The translations under genes were made by a program, and so were the position numbers. The notes beneath the pieces were generated by a model. That model did no database searches. It was not told where the DNA came from and saw only the letters and a list, made by a program, of their open reading frames with translations. From positions 8,804,001 to 8,868,000 of the forward strand of contig NC_091055.1 in the NCBI RefSeq assembly GCF_963966145.1: a DNA stretch of 64,000 nucleotides. Reading direction: 5' to 3'. Shown here one piece after another: positions 48,501 through 60,683 of the stretch. Every line of letters begins with the position of its first letter. The first letter of the stretch is position 1. This DNA comes from Tenebrio molitor (lineage: Eukaryota > Arthropoda > Insecta > Coleoptera > Tenebrionidae).

Positions 48501-48912
48501 TGTGTCACGTGCAAGTGGAATTACTGGAATTCCAACGTGAGAAAAAGCTTGACGAGTGTATTTTTTCTTAAAATAAAAGTTGATTGAATCATCGTTGCTT
48601 GTTGCATTACACTGGCAGAAATGGAACGAGTCATTTTCATGTTTCCAAAAGTAGTACTTTTAGTAATGTCGAGTCGGGGTGCGCTGGGGTCTAACGTAGT
48701 CTCTTGGCCATCCCTTGTTTGTTTGCGTTGGCGTATTAATTCAGTTGGGGTTGATCAGGTTTCAGATGTTGTACGCCGACACTTACATGTCAAGGGCGGA
48801 ATTCCGGCGGATGTTCGACCACACACTCTACGACAAGTTAAGGGCCAGTCTGGGATGCAAATCTGCCTTCGCCGAGGTCTACGACAAAGTGAACAGGAGC
48901 GCGAGGGAGTAG
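45547..48912 (+). CDS. Dhcr24: Delta(24)-sterol reductase (DHCR24)
   Basis: FAD-dependent, endoplasmic-reticulum enzyme that reduces the C24 double bond of sterols with NADPH. Six exons (45547-45735, 46171-46326, 46377-46865, 46912-47055, 47111-47502, 48759-48912) join in phase to 507 residues; the human enzyme has 516. Residues 1-45 contain a membrane anchor (RWVFVCLFLLPASFFFDIWL). The FAD-binding domain shows CTARPGWQTVSFR, VEPLVTMGQLTATL, PVVPELDDLTVGGLVMGTGI and ESSSHKFGLFQH. Further conserved blocks are YKPWFFKHV, YIPLRDYYHRHTRSIFWELQ, DIIPFGNN and, in the last exon, MLYADTYM to VYDKVNRSARE. Insects do not make sterols de novo; the silkworm enzyme works in converting dietary plant sterols to cholesterol. 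Intron 5 carries a MITE and intron 1 a long hairpin. Confidence 0.96.
45816..45928. repeat. Long hairpin in Dhcr24 intron 1
   Basis: Arms of about 50 bp (45816-45866 and 45880-45928) pair with a few mismatches around a loop of about 13 bases. The outer 26 bases, including TGTGTAAATTGGGCCTTTTT, pair with one mismatch. It is either a tiny palindromic MITE or a structured intronic RNA of pre-miRNA size. Confidence 0.75.
47880..48119. repeat. MITE in Dhcr24 intron 5, 240 bp
   Basis: The inverted ends begin TACGGGGTGATCAACAATGA on the left and continue ACTGAGTCTGTTGG; the right end mirrors this over about 40 bp with a few mismatches. TA at both borders. No coding capacity. Mariner-type MITE by its ends. 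Confidence 0.82.
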
Positions 48913-48979
48913 CAAAAAATCAGCGGAGATTGGAGTCATCTCGTTCGAGGAAGTCACGGCCGGTGGCCATCATTAGAGA

Positions 48980-48985
48980 AATAAA
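48980..48985 (+). terminator. Polyadenylation signal AATAAA (Dhcr24)
   Basis: Canonical AATAAA 68 bases after the Dhcr24 stop. Confidence 0.7.
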
Positions 48986-49039
48986 GAATGTTTAAAGAAA
49001 CGAGTGGTTTTTGTGGTCCCGAGTAGATTTGAATGCGCT

Positions 49040-49279
49040 TGCGCCCGCGACTCAGTACTAGCTGGTCAGTGGGCTTGTTCTTCGTGTTTCATTCATAACT
49101 CCGGCCGGTTCATTCAATTAGGTTGCGTCTAAAGCACGTCGTGCACCTGTCGTGTCTCCTCTACCTGCCACCCCCGGGGCCGACCAGAGACGTCACAGCC
49201 TTCGGCCCGCTCGGAACTATTGCTCGGTGGCATTCGTGAGTGCTCCAACCCATGTGCTGAGCCGCCCCTGACTTCTATC
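49040..49279 (+). promoter_or_regulatory. GC-rich promoter/leader of the GPI-protein gene
   Basis: A G+C-rich block begins soon after the Dhcr24 polyadenylation signal and ends at the start codon at 49280. No TATA box is evident. Only about 300 bases separate the two same-strand genes. Confidence 0.45.
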
Positions 49280-52200
49280 ATGGACATCTTCTATGTGAAA
49301 GTGACACTGTTTTTGGCTGCGCTCCTCTCGCTATGTAAGTGTGCAGTGATTAATATTAGATATTATTTATTTATTTATTCCTCGAATTCACATTCCTTCT
49401 CGCTGACTAAACTAATTTTTGCTCTTCATCATCATCTGTTCCCATCAGACAATCGCTCCTATCACTTCACTCTTACAATTACAGAAGAATTACCGGCAGA
49501 TAATGGGAATCTAATCACAACACCTGACGCATCTTCGTCATCCATCAATAAAAAACGACAATATTATACACAACTCACATTATTGACAAATCAATCTTAT
49601 CGAATTTGAATAACACAAATGACTAAATAAATTTGTCCTTCTACCGTTACCTTTTAAAAAAAAAAAAAGTAACAAGACTAGACAATTATCCAATTACCAC
49701 TTCCTCGATTCGTACTTGGATGTCGGCAATGATTCATTAAAAATGTGCATTGTTCGTTCAAATTTTTCATCTTTAAAAACCAGAACAAGATATGACTTTG
49801 AAAGCCATGGAAAAATATTTATCACAAAACTTGCATCTACCGTCATAAAATTACCATCGAACAGTTAGTGTGCGTTTTAATGAAACAATGATCCAACAGT
49901 AATCGTTAATCATATGGAGATATGTAGGTTTGTAAACCTAAGAAATAACTGAGTAATATAAATGATTGCTCAAGTGACGAACTACAATGCGTAAGTGTAA
50001 ATGCACTATAATTCTGGTGCCGCTGCTACAATCAAATTACGATACAACTCTTGTTATACAAATATGCATTTTCACGTTGTTTAATATTCCTCTCCCGACA
50101 AATTGAACAAGTAATCTTTCCTTAACGAGATTTTTTGACATATGACGTAATATGACGTAGGCCGATGGACCGCACAAATTCGGTGAAGTTCGCACCAACC
50201 AAAATGGGCATTTCGACAGAGCGGCGCTCTTGTGCCTCTTGTTCACATTCAGCATAAAGATTTAACCCTCGACTTCTGGTTTAAAAATAAGCCGAACGCT
50301 GGACGCATTCCTGGATAAAATAAGCTTTGTCCTTTGTTCCGAGGCTAAGCCCAAATAAATGAAGTCGTGCATCCCTGGCTGTGTTAAGCAAAATCCTAGT
50401 TTTGTTGTACGTTGGATATTTTAATCTAACCGTAAAAAACTAAAATATGTGAGATTGTTTTGTTGTATTTTATTTAACTTAAAAAAAATATTAGTGTGAC
50501 CTAATGTAATTTCAGTTCGTCGATGTTGGCACCAGAAGAATGAAAAAGGTTGTCAAAGAACGTGACAGCATTATTAATCGTTGTTAACTCGGGGTCGCTG
50601 AGCATCATTTGTTATGTAAACGCTATCAAAATTAACACGTAATAATGATAATAATGTGAGCAAACAGACGGTTAAGGCCTGGTGTGTGTTTACCTAGAGG
50701 GCGATTTTTTTCCGGTCGTAGGTACCGAATTATGTTTTATCAGTTAGCATCAACAATAATTGGTTTGCGAAACACGTAAAAAATCGCTATGAAGTGGGGT
50801 TAATGTTTTGGAATAAAATTTAAGTATTCCGTGCGCCGTACTGTTCAACAATGTTATAGTCGCTTATGGTAATATTTTCACGTCGGTGTGGGTGCTCCTT
50901 AGTAGGAGGAAAGAATTCATGGAATGAAATGGGTACAGAAACAACCAACTCGAACTTGTTACCGCATGTTAATTCAGTGACCCACCCTCTCTCAACATGA
51001 TTTGTTCTCAACGATTTTCTCTTTACCTTCAACAAGGAAGCGTTACTTTACCAAGGAACCGAGAAGTATATTTGCATTTTGCGTCATATTTCGTTACGGT
51101 TTGTAATTTTTTCACTCCATTTAACGAACAAAGAGATTATTACTGCATTTCCCCATTTACTTTAATCCGGGGTAATTAAGGCTGCGACTTAAACTTCTAA
51201 TTAGCTTCCATCCGATATTATCAACGATCTATTCAAATATCGGCTTAATCCGTTAAAGTGCGTTCACATTTTAGCCGACATTGTTCGCCGGCGGAATCAC
51301 ATTTTGAAGGAATCTGTGTGATGAATGGGCCGCGATTTATCATTTTTGGGGCCCGTGGTGCGACCGGAGCCACCCATTGAGACAATTTGGATTATCTGCT
51401 ACACACATGAGCATTTCCGATCGATCATTCGCCGTAAAGTGTATTTTATATTTTTTGGTGTTCCGTTCAACACAAACTACGAAAAATATCGCTTTTGGGG
51501 TGCACAGTTATGTGTTTATTTACTACAAAATTGTGAAAGGCAGGGGCAGGTAAAGTAATTCTATTCTGGTATTCGAACTACCTGTGTTTCATTTAAAGAG
51601 GCCGTTCTAAATCAGTTGAACACCTGCCTGTAATTGTAGTACCTACCTATGCTACCTAATCTTAAGGCTTACGTATTTTAATGGGCGGAATTAAGTCTGC
51701 AGCAAGACTGCATCTGGTTTTTTTACAAGTAAAACCAGCTCCATTTTTTCAGGATACGGCAATTTACAATTTGAAACAACTAAAAATAGTAATAAACGCC
51801 ATTTAACGTTAAAAAACCGGAGTTTTGGTTGAGTGGAACACTGGAATTGTGTTTTTTGTCGATGTTGAAACAATTTTAACAACATCTAGGACAGTCTCGC
51901 GAACTCATCGAAGCAAACAAATTGAACGTCAATAGATAGATAGACATTTTTGTTCTCGATTATGCATAAATACTCGATCTACATTAATTTAATAAACTTG
52001 TTTAACAACAATGAATCCCGAGGAATGCGCACTGCACCTATAGTCCTCAAATAATTACAATGATAATCTCATCATTCATTTCATTATTATTATTTACACG
52101 AACAACACTCAAATTCAGTTTATTTTACGAATCACTTGGTATGCATGTTTAATGTGCTCGTAAATGTTTGGTCACAGATAACAACAAAAATTAACGCCTA

Positions 52201-55200
52201 CCTAATAATTTTACATAAATACAATCATCGTCTCACATTTTAATATTAAAATCTAATAAATTTTAACATCAAAATCTAATTCATTGTAGCACCAGAAATT
52301 ACAGATTTTAGGTTTCACAGTCTACAAATTTAAAAATATAAATTGAAAGCTATCATTTTTGATCAATTTTGTGTAACAACTACCTGCATAGTTCATAATT
52401 TTCACTTTACGTCCTATCAATATCGTTTTATAAGCGGTAATACCCTCACAAATTTAAATATATTTAAAACTTGCGATTCGATATTCCTTTAGTTTGTTGT
52501 TTCAATAAAGGTGATGCAGCTTTAAGGTGGGCTTTTATCTTATGAAAATTAGGCGTTTCAAGGTTTGCAGAACGTTGTTTTACTCCTCCTAAATATTCGA
52601 GAAGTTTTTATGGCAAAGAAGATATAAATTGAAATTTATTTTGCCGTTTAGATAAATTACGATTTATTGCACGAAACGGGGAAAACAAATGGTAATTTTA
52701 GGTGTGCCTAATATTTTGTGAATTTAATCATTATTTGAACAAACAATATTTCAAGTTTAACCCACTAATTATACCTAATTATAATTTTTTTTGTAAATAA
52801 TTTTGCCCTATCTATACTCCTATATACGTCGAATGTCTAAATAAAAATTTGATCAGGAGTGATTTAAAATGTTTGGTGAACGCATATGTCATACTTCGGT
52901 ATCTACCTAAATGACAAACCACTGTAGCGTTGATCTTGCACCCGTTACGAAAATAACTGTCTGGTATAAATGTCTTTTGTACAGTTGAATAAACCATTTT
53001 GTAACATTAGCTATTGTTAGTTTTGAAAATTGAGTACAAAATTAAAAACAAAGATAGTTAATCACAAATTGGAGGTTAAACTTGACAGCAGTGACAGTGA
53101 CATGTTTCGTAAGCTTCCACAAACGGGAAGTAAACACAGTTGTGACACATAGGTATAGCATGTGCCAAAATAAAAATATTGACTTAGATTGTCGAATAAA
53201 AAAAATCACTAGATTTAACATTTTCAAATGGTAAAATTAAAAAAAAAAAACACCTGTTACCTTACGTTGTCAAATACAAGAATCACTAGATTTAGTAATT
53301 TTTGTTATTTGGTTAATTTAAGTGCAAGTTCGACGTTTTCAAAACCAAAAATGTTGATAAAAATACCTGAAAAACCCACTGACTTAATGGTAACTAATGA
53401 CGATTAGAATGGAATGCTGATGGTTTTTTGATTTTGGCACAGATTATATATGTATGCCTATGTATGTACGAGTATATCTTAATTAATTTAAAAAAATGTA
53501 TAAATTCTACAATTATACGTTACTCTGGGTCGAGTAGGTACTATTCACATTATGGTTTTCACAGAACAGAACATTGTGTTCCTTTTTTCAAACGCAAAAA
53601 CTGTGAACACAATCAAGTATTTTTATTAACTCTTGAATTCCTCGGATGCAATACCGTAAAGGAGTTGAGTTTCGAAGAACCGACAGGTCCAACGGTGAAG
53701 AAATAATGAGCATTTCTAAAATTGAATTGTTGTGTGAATATTTCATACAAATTCTTGAAGTCAGATTGTTATGACATATATTTGGCTGTTGTATAAACCA
53801 ATTACAGCTTAATTACATTTACGTAATAGGAATCAAGATGAAGATGGTGATGATGACCATCAGTGGGGTTCGAGGTCTAGAAATTTCATAGAATTAAGAT
53901 CGAACGATTGTTTGTTTTGTTTTTTAGTGGCGCCAAGTAACGCTTTTTGTTTTTAATTAATTATACGGCTAGCGAGTGCGTAAAATTGTTGAAAACGGTT
54001 TGAAGCAAACGTGGAGGCAGGTAGAGGAATGCACTTGGCGGTCGAGTATTGAAAACCGAAACTGCTTGCATCTAGTATCGTGTCAAAGGAGTATTTATTG
54101 CATCCTTTTTGATATTGTTCCGGTTGTTGTTGGACTCTTTGGCATTCATTTTGCAGCCGTCTAATAGAGTAAGTTCATCAGGAAAGTGAATCCTGTTGGA
54201 CTAGTCGATCGTTTTCGAGCGCCGTAAATTAGAAATAGATTGATGAACTGGGCGGAGAAAGTGGTAATAATTAAGTCCAGCATCCCGGTATCCAGAACAT
54301 CTAAACCGGTATTGCAAGTATTCACCGGATATCGTCGGTGGAATCTCCACAAGGACGGAAACGAGCAAACAGGATCCGGGGTACCTACCATCCCATTATC
54401 TCTTAGCAGCAATAACTGTGGTAACTCGCCAGGCTTCGTCGCACTGCCGGTCGGTGACTTTGCGTTCATCGGACCATAACAATCCATCCATACTACAGTC
54501 CATTCTTATGCGAAAGTAGATGGTAGTATAGCACAATCTTATTACCCCTCATTAAGGCCAAATCACTAATAACCGCAACCAAAAACAAACATCTAGGCCC
54601 CGTTCCCGTTGAATTGTCACAACTCAGCAAAGCGTTGTTCAAATTCCGAATTTGTTCTAGACCGAAATGCTTGATCGACCAGGCGAGAGGAAAAACAATT
54701 TAATTTTGCTGTTTCAGGGGGCGACTCGGACGCCGTGTGCTATTTCCCTCAACAATTTCAAGGGGAATTCGTCATGCAAACCACCACAAACCTAGGCACA
54801 GGAGTACAATACACCACCGTCAATGTCACCTCCGTCTCGATCCCCATATGGGGCAACTGCCACCGACGCAAGGGGAACAACAATTTCATACTCATGCTCA
54901 AGTATGTCAAACATTCCGACCCATAAACCAATTCCATCGGTATTTCGACCAGAAACGCTTGCGGTTTGGGATATTTACACAACTTCGGCACCCGACAAAT
55001 CCTTTTTAATGTCGGGCTCGACCAAATGGTCGTCCGTTCTTATTAGTGCATAATAACCGCCTAAAAAACCAGTCAAATTATTTGGACATGCTCTACGTAA
55101 CACGCTGACATTGAAAATTGATATTTACCGAGTGGAAATGTATTCGAAACCCAAAAAACTTTGATTGCCGACGATAAAAAATCAGAGCGTCAGGAAATCC

Positions 55201-57746
55201 GAAAGACATTTTGCTAATAAATTCTGAAGAAATCACGTTACCTGATTGTTACACTCAGTTTATACTTTTTTTACTAGGCGTCATCATTCCGGGGTTAAAA
55301 AGAGATTAAAACGTATAATGACCAACACATCCTCATTATGTAAACAAGTTTTGTCTCCTGTTCATTAATTCAGTTCAATTATTAATTTTCATAGTAAGAG
55401 CTATCCGCACATTTTTTTTTCTTATAATCGCCTGGATAATGAACGGAAATGTATCTTTGCTCTTTTTATTATCATTAAAGAAATAAATTTAGCAGACTAG
55501 TGGGGTTATTAAACTTTTTAATTGCCATTTTTGAAGGCGAAGGTCAAAAACCACTTTAACCCATCAGTAGTGGGCATGATATGTTTAGTGGCCATGTCCA
55601 TGTGGGGTTCGACTAATCTCTTCCGGATCTTGAAAAAAAATCTTAAATAATAGGAATACCGATGGAACAATCGTTGCTGCTAAAACGGTTCATTCATGTC
55701 AATTCACATGAACCCGGCTGAGGTGGCTTAGTTAACTCGCTTCGACTTAATTAACGCGTTTAATAGCTACAGGGAAACAAGTTGTATTCGGTGTTTACAC
55801 CTGAAATTGCGATCTGCCAACGTTTTACAAGTGTTTACATTAAATCAGGAAATTATTTCGAAATGTTACACTACCGAAAAGTTAGCGGAAGAAAATTGTC
55901 CTTCCGAAGAATCCTTAGCAAATCGTGAAGCAGCGGAAATATTGTTATTCAGTGAGTTAACCTAAGATGCATATCACATTTATGTTACAAGGGCGTTATT
56001 GTAGAAAAGAGCGGTTTGTACACCAGAAAAGAATACTGTCCAATCGACGGCAAGTACTCTATCACGTATAAAAGTAACAACCCTGCGCAGCCGAACGAAT
56101 GCACGGGATACGACTCCACAATGGACTCTTGTCCTTCCGGTTCGATCCTCAACTTCCGATTGAGAGGCTGCACTGCCACTCCGAACGTCGTCGATCTCAA
56201 GTTCGAGTGCTTGGCAAGCTGGAGCGGCCCCAACAACGAGAATTATCTGATTTTCGCCGACAACAACAGACAAAGCAACGGCCAAAAACCGAAATATCGT
56301 TGCGCCGTAAGTTTCCAAAGTGTGCTGTCGTCACCTCCACTTGCCAAGTCAAGTTGAGACGTGACCGCAGGACGATAGCTTCGAAACATTTCAACACTCC
56401 GGTACATTTTTCTGCAGTTGTATAACCACGAGTATCGAACCGGCGACATCCAAATGGCTTTGAGTCGCGATTCCACCTGTACGACCGACTTGATCAATGC
56501 GACGCACGGCTTCGAGACCTTCTCGTTGACCCCACGAGCCGAAAATCCTTGGCCCGCGGAAGCGTCCTTCGGAACTTGCAGTTTCCCAAAGTGGATGCAC
56601 GGCAATTGGGAACACGTTCGTGTTGACGATGATACAATGATATACAAAGACCACTCCTCGTTTAAAACTTACACCATCAAATGCGTTGGCGTTCGGGAAG
56701 ACGACAATAAATACCTGATCTTCAGCAGGACACAATGGTAGGAATGTGAGAGTGTCGATCCGCACGTCTAATGTCAATGTTTTAGCGACGAGGAACGCTA
56801 CAACTGCATGCGTATTGTCAAGAGAAGCAACAATATATTAGAATTTCAGTTAGGGTCGAATGCTAGCACCACCAAAGATGTGTTTGTATTGTGTTCAGAC
56901 GACAATTTCCAAGACGATTCGTGGATAACTCAAGGGCGTAGGTGGGACAATCACTCGTGGGACTTGTCTGATTTAGCTGTTTCAGGAACCGACATGATAG
57001 ATGAAATGCCTTCGGGTAAGTGTCCGATTTCAGGGGAGTACGTTGGTGTGATCCCAGATGGTGAAGATTTATGTGCCAAACTCTGGTCAGACTGTGACAC
57101 TTCCGAACTGATGTACTACCAAGTGTCCCATTGTAAAACGAACGAGATCTACGAGGAGCGTGAATATAGATGTCTGGGACACTGGAGAGAGTCAGAATAT
57201 CTGTACACTTATACACAAAGACGTGATGTAGCCGCGGGAACGTATGAATGCTTTGTTGGCGTGAAAATGTCGAATAGAGAAATTTATATCAAGGAAGCGG
57301 GAGAACATTGCCAAAGACATATAGATCCTCTGCATTACGGAATGCAACTGAATAAAACTAGCATATATACATGTAATTATTGCGACGATCTTTTCGCGAT
57401 ATCTTTTATTGTGGATTTTTAATTATAGGTAATTATACAACGCCCCGCAACCCACCCAGTACGAGAACTTCTACAAAGATCCCGTCAGATCCCAGGAGGC
57501 CCACTGTTAGTATATTGCCGACGGTCAAGTCTACAACCAAAGTGCGGAATTTTGGTAATTGCACTTATTATTATGTGACAAAAAAAAAAAAAAACAACAA
57601 TTGTCAGCACATAATTATGGTGCGTTTTTGTTTCAGACACGACAGGAGCAGAGACAAAGAACAATAACAATACAAGTTCAGCCAGTACGGTTAAAGCAAT
57701 GTACTTAATGTGTATAATTATATATATACTTAAACATTTTCTGTGA
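49280..57746 (+). CDS. Secreted, probably GPI-anchored cysteine-rich protein of unknown function (DUF7042-7045-like)
   Basis: Eight exons (49280-49334, 54718-54901, 55773-55951, 56005-56306, 56418-56737, 56786-57372, 57429-57554, 57637-57746) join in phase to 620 residues. Exon 1 encodes a signal peptide (MDIFYVKVTLFLAALLSL). Next come cysteine-containing modules: CYFPQQFQGEF and IPIWGNCHRR, then CIRCLHLKLRSANVLQV. Further on are CPIDGKYSITY, then CSFPKWMHGNWEHVRVDD with YTIKCV, and then CPISGEYVGVIPDGEDLCAK with YRCLGHWRE. The C-terminus is a threonine/proline-rich linker, an asparagine/serine patch and a hydrophobic tail (AMYLMCIIIYILKHFL) ending at the stop, typical of a GPI signal. The architecture matches arthropod extracellular proteins annotated with DUF7042-7045; this assignment is from memory. 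The role is unknown. Polyadenylation signal at 57941-57946. Confidence 0.85.
49335..54717 (+). other. 5.4-kb first intron of the GPI-protein gene
   Basis: Mostly AT-rich and empty, the usual place for enhancers of a gene with a signal-peptide-only first exon. One GC-richer block at about 54160-54480 is open on both strands but shows no recognisable product. A palindromic GTGGCGCCA word lies near 53926. Confidence 0.5.
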
Positions 57747-57940
57747 GAAAACGAAATCGAGAGACTTAGCGTGTATTTATACGTACTTAAATTAAGTTCT
57801 TCTTGCCAAAATACTTATAAGAACTGTTCGCAAATCGACCATTTTTATAATTAATTTATTTTACGACTATGACTTGCTCTGGGAGCAGCAGCGCCTGATC
57901 ATTATACACTATTGTGATGTAAATTATTTATATTTAAATA

Positions 57941-57946
57941 AATAAA
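57941..57946 (+). terminator. Polyadenylation signal AATAAA (GPI-protein gene)
   Basis: Canonical AATAAA 195 bases after the stop codon. Confidence 0.55.
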
Positions 57947-58432
57947 AGAAATACTTAATAGTGTATGTGTTTTCTTTAGACGAATTAAAAACGATCTTTG
58001 CACTTTGCAAAATAAAAATATGTAATTGCTTCGGCAGACTAGAAAAATACTAAAAAAATGTGATGATTTCATCATTTTACAGTTAGCAGGAGACAATACA
58101 AACAAAGTTATGCTTACAAAATTCACTTTGATAGAAGAACACCTGATGAGTGTAAGGTAATACCACGACTAGCTGAGGAATTATCCTTCCTTATCAAGAG
58201 ATGTTTATTGTCACATGTTTTAAGCAAACTCCCCATATTTAATTCCAAGGTTAACGGAGAGTGGTGCAAGTTCCTGCATCAGTGCGTGATAGCACATCAA
58301 AATATTCCACAACACGTATTTTATAATTATGATTTAACTAATCGTTAATTGATTGATTATTATTAATCCGTACCTAATCATGATTTGCCATTCTCGGTTC
58401 TACCCAGTAACCCACGACCCATCGCTGCTTTC

Positions 58433-58606
58433 GGGAAAATCTTTTGAATATTTACATGTTTATGAGATTGTCGCCTTAAATATATTTACCTGAAGTCATT
58501 TAGAAAAGTAAATATAATTTAGTACATCCGGTTGGCGCGACATTCTTCAGATAAAAATAGGAACAGTTTGAATTTATGAAAGGTGGCGCCACTAGCCAAG
58601 ACGACT
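58433..58606. repeat. Direct duplication, copy 1
   Basis: About 174 bases starting GGGAAAATCTTTTGAATATT are repeated at 59010-59194 with high identity. Weaker matches extend upstream (57935-58010 and 58318-58380), interrupted by about 300 bases not present in copy 2. Contains AGGTGGCGCCACT at 58581. Confidence 0.85.
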
Positions 58607-58636
58607 AGTCGCGTAGCACTGAAGACAATGTACGCC

Positions 58637-58645
58637 AGATGGCGC
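58637..58645 (+). promoter_or_regulatory. CTCF/YY1-like site AGATGGCGC
   Basis: Together with the related words at 58581-58590 and 59169-59178 it forms a cluster of three TGGCGC sites between the GPI-protein gene and Urod. The motif agrees with the core of insect CTCF sites and partly with YY1/Pho sites. Binding is not shown. Confidence 0.3.
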
Positions 58646-59009
58646 TAAGCGGAATAGGAGTGTCGCCACCTCGAATTCAAAAATTCACAATGCTGCACCC
58701 AAGAGCACGAGCACGGTTCTTCTTTATCTAGGGGTTCACCAATTCACGATGACCAGAGAACAACGAATGAGTCTCTTTTTTCTTCGGTACCAGTACCAGA
58801 GGTTGTGGGGGCAAAACATGAATTCATATTTGAATAAAAAATGTTTAATAAATACTTAACAATTTACATGTGTTTTCTTTAGATAAATTAAAAACGCTCT
58901 TTGCAATTTTTTATTTTATAATTATGATTTAAGTAATCATTAATTAATTCATTATTAATTAGTAATAGTGATTTGTCTACAACCAATCCACTTCTGTATA
59001 AATGCTATC

Positions 59010-59194
59010 GGGAAAATCTTTTGAATATTTACATGTTTATGAGATTGTCGCCTCAAATATTAAATATATTTACCTGAAGTAATTTAGAAAAGTAAATATG
59101 TATAATTTAGTACATCCGGTTGGCGCGACATTCTCCAGATAAAAATAAGAACAGTTTGAATTTATAAAAGATGGCGCCACTGGCCAAGTCGACT
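59010..59194. repeat. Direct duplication, copy 2 (Urod upstream region)
   Basis: Second copy of the segment at 58433-58606, with small insertions. It ends about 150 bases before the Urod start and carries AGATGGCGCCACT at 59169, so it probably includes part of the Urod promoter. Confidence 0.85.
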
Positions 59195-59346
59195 GCGAAT
59201 TTCTTGACAAAAAAATGAGGTTATGTTGTTAGCATGACATTTCACATCTGATTAATTTACGTTAGATTAACGGATGTAATTTGTCATGACTTGTAATTAC
59301 ATGAAACAAACTTGTTTTTAATTTACGTTCCAAATCTTCTGTGAAA

Positions 59347-60605
59347 ATGAACACATTCCCACCACTGAAAAATGACCGAATTCTTAGAGCTGCCAGGGGT
59401 GAATTACCCGATAAACTCCCCGTTTGGGTTATGAGACAAGCTGGGCGTTATTTGCCAGGTCTGCTTCTATTCCTAAGTTTGAATATTATGCACAATCACC
59501 TTTGTAGAATTTATGGAGTTTCGCAAGAACCACAGTTTTTTTGAAATATGTCAAAATGCAGAACTAGCCTGTGAAGTTACCTTAATGCCAATTAGGAGAT
59601 ATGATTTGGATGCAGCTATTATATTTAGTGACATTTTAGTCATTCCACAAGCATTAGGAATGACAGTGGAAATGAAAGCAGGGATTGTGAGTTATTAATG
59701 ATAATCTGGATATTGTTTTAACACAGTTTTTAAGGGTCCAGTACTACCAGACCCTTTAACTACAGAAAATCTTAATGAATTGAAAATAGATGGGGCTGTT
59801 GAGAGATTAAAATATGTGGGGGAGGCTATTACATTAACCCGTCATAAATTGGAGGGTAAAGTACCCTTATTTGGATTTTCAGGAGCTCCAGTATATTAAA
59901 TGATTAAGTAGTTGATATTTACTAATTTATATGTTTTAGTGGACCTTAATGGGATATATGATTGAAGGAGGGGGATCCAAAACATTGAGCAAAGCTAAGA
60001 AATGGCTGTATGCTCATCCAGATGCATCACATAAATTACTTGAGTTATTAACAAATATTATAATTGATTATTTAGTCATGCAAGTTGAAGCAGGTGCTCA
60101 AATTTTGCAAGTATTTGACAGTAATGCCGACCTATTAAATAAGGAACTTTATATTACATATGGTCTTCCATACTTAAGGAAAATTAAACAATTGGTGCAT
60201 TTAAAACTTCAAGAAAAAAAACTGGAACCAGTACCAATGGTAATAAAGATATTAAAAAAAAAAATGTAAATAGAATAATTTTTGTAGGTATTGTTTGCAA
60301 AAGGAGCTCATTATTGCCTTCCAGAACAAGCAGATTTAGGATATGAAGTTCTTGGAATTGATTGGACATTGGAACCTGAAGTAGTGAGAAGATTATTAAA
60401 AGGTAAAAATGTTACAGTTCAGGGAAATCTGGATCCTTGTGCTCTCTATGCTCCCAAAGAAGAATTGGCTAGACTTGTTCAAAACATGATAAAACAGTTT
60501 GGAAGTCAAAGATACATTGTTAATTTAGGGCATGGAATTTATCCTGATATGCCTCCAGATTCAGTTCAAACATTGTTAGAAACTGTTCATAGTGTGAATA
60601 TTTGA
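59347..60605 (+). CDS. Urod: Uroporphyrinogen decarboxylase
   Basis: Cytosolic enzyme of heme synthesis that removes four carboxyl groups from uroporphyrinogen III to give coproporphyrinogen III. Five exons (59347-59458, 59508-59686, 59735-59890, 59940-60239, 60288-60605) join in phase to 354 residues, normal length. The N-terminal signature VWVMRQAGRYLPEF is intact across the exon 1/2 junction. DLDAAIIFSDILVIPQALGM carries the catalytic aspartate. Also conserved are GFSGAPWTLMGYMIEGGGS, VTVQGNLDPCALYAP and NLGHGIYPDMPPDSV. The motif that in the family usually reads S-x-A-G-x-L is S-N-A-D-L here, a glycine-to-aspartate change. The first ATG of the open frame, at 59347, gives MNTFPPLKNDRIL, matching the usual start. 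It runs tail to tail with Gtpbp6. Confidence 0.96.
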
Positions 60606-60644
60606 TATGTTATTAAACATGGTTTAGTTGTTTGTATAATGATT

Positions 60645-60665
60645 TTTATTTATTCATCAATTAAA
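60645..60665. terminator. Overlapping polyadenylation signals of Urod and Gtpbp6
   Basis: On the minus strand two overlapping AATAAA signals (60645-60654) lie about 30 bases after the Gtpbp6 stop. On the plus strand ATTAAA at 60660-60665 lies 55 bases after the Urod stop. Both transcripts would therefore overlap at their ends. Confidence 0.5.
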
Positions 60666-60683
60666 TACATTACAATTGGTTGT

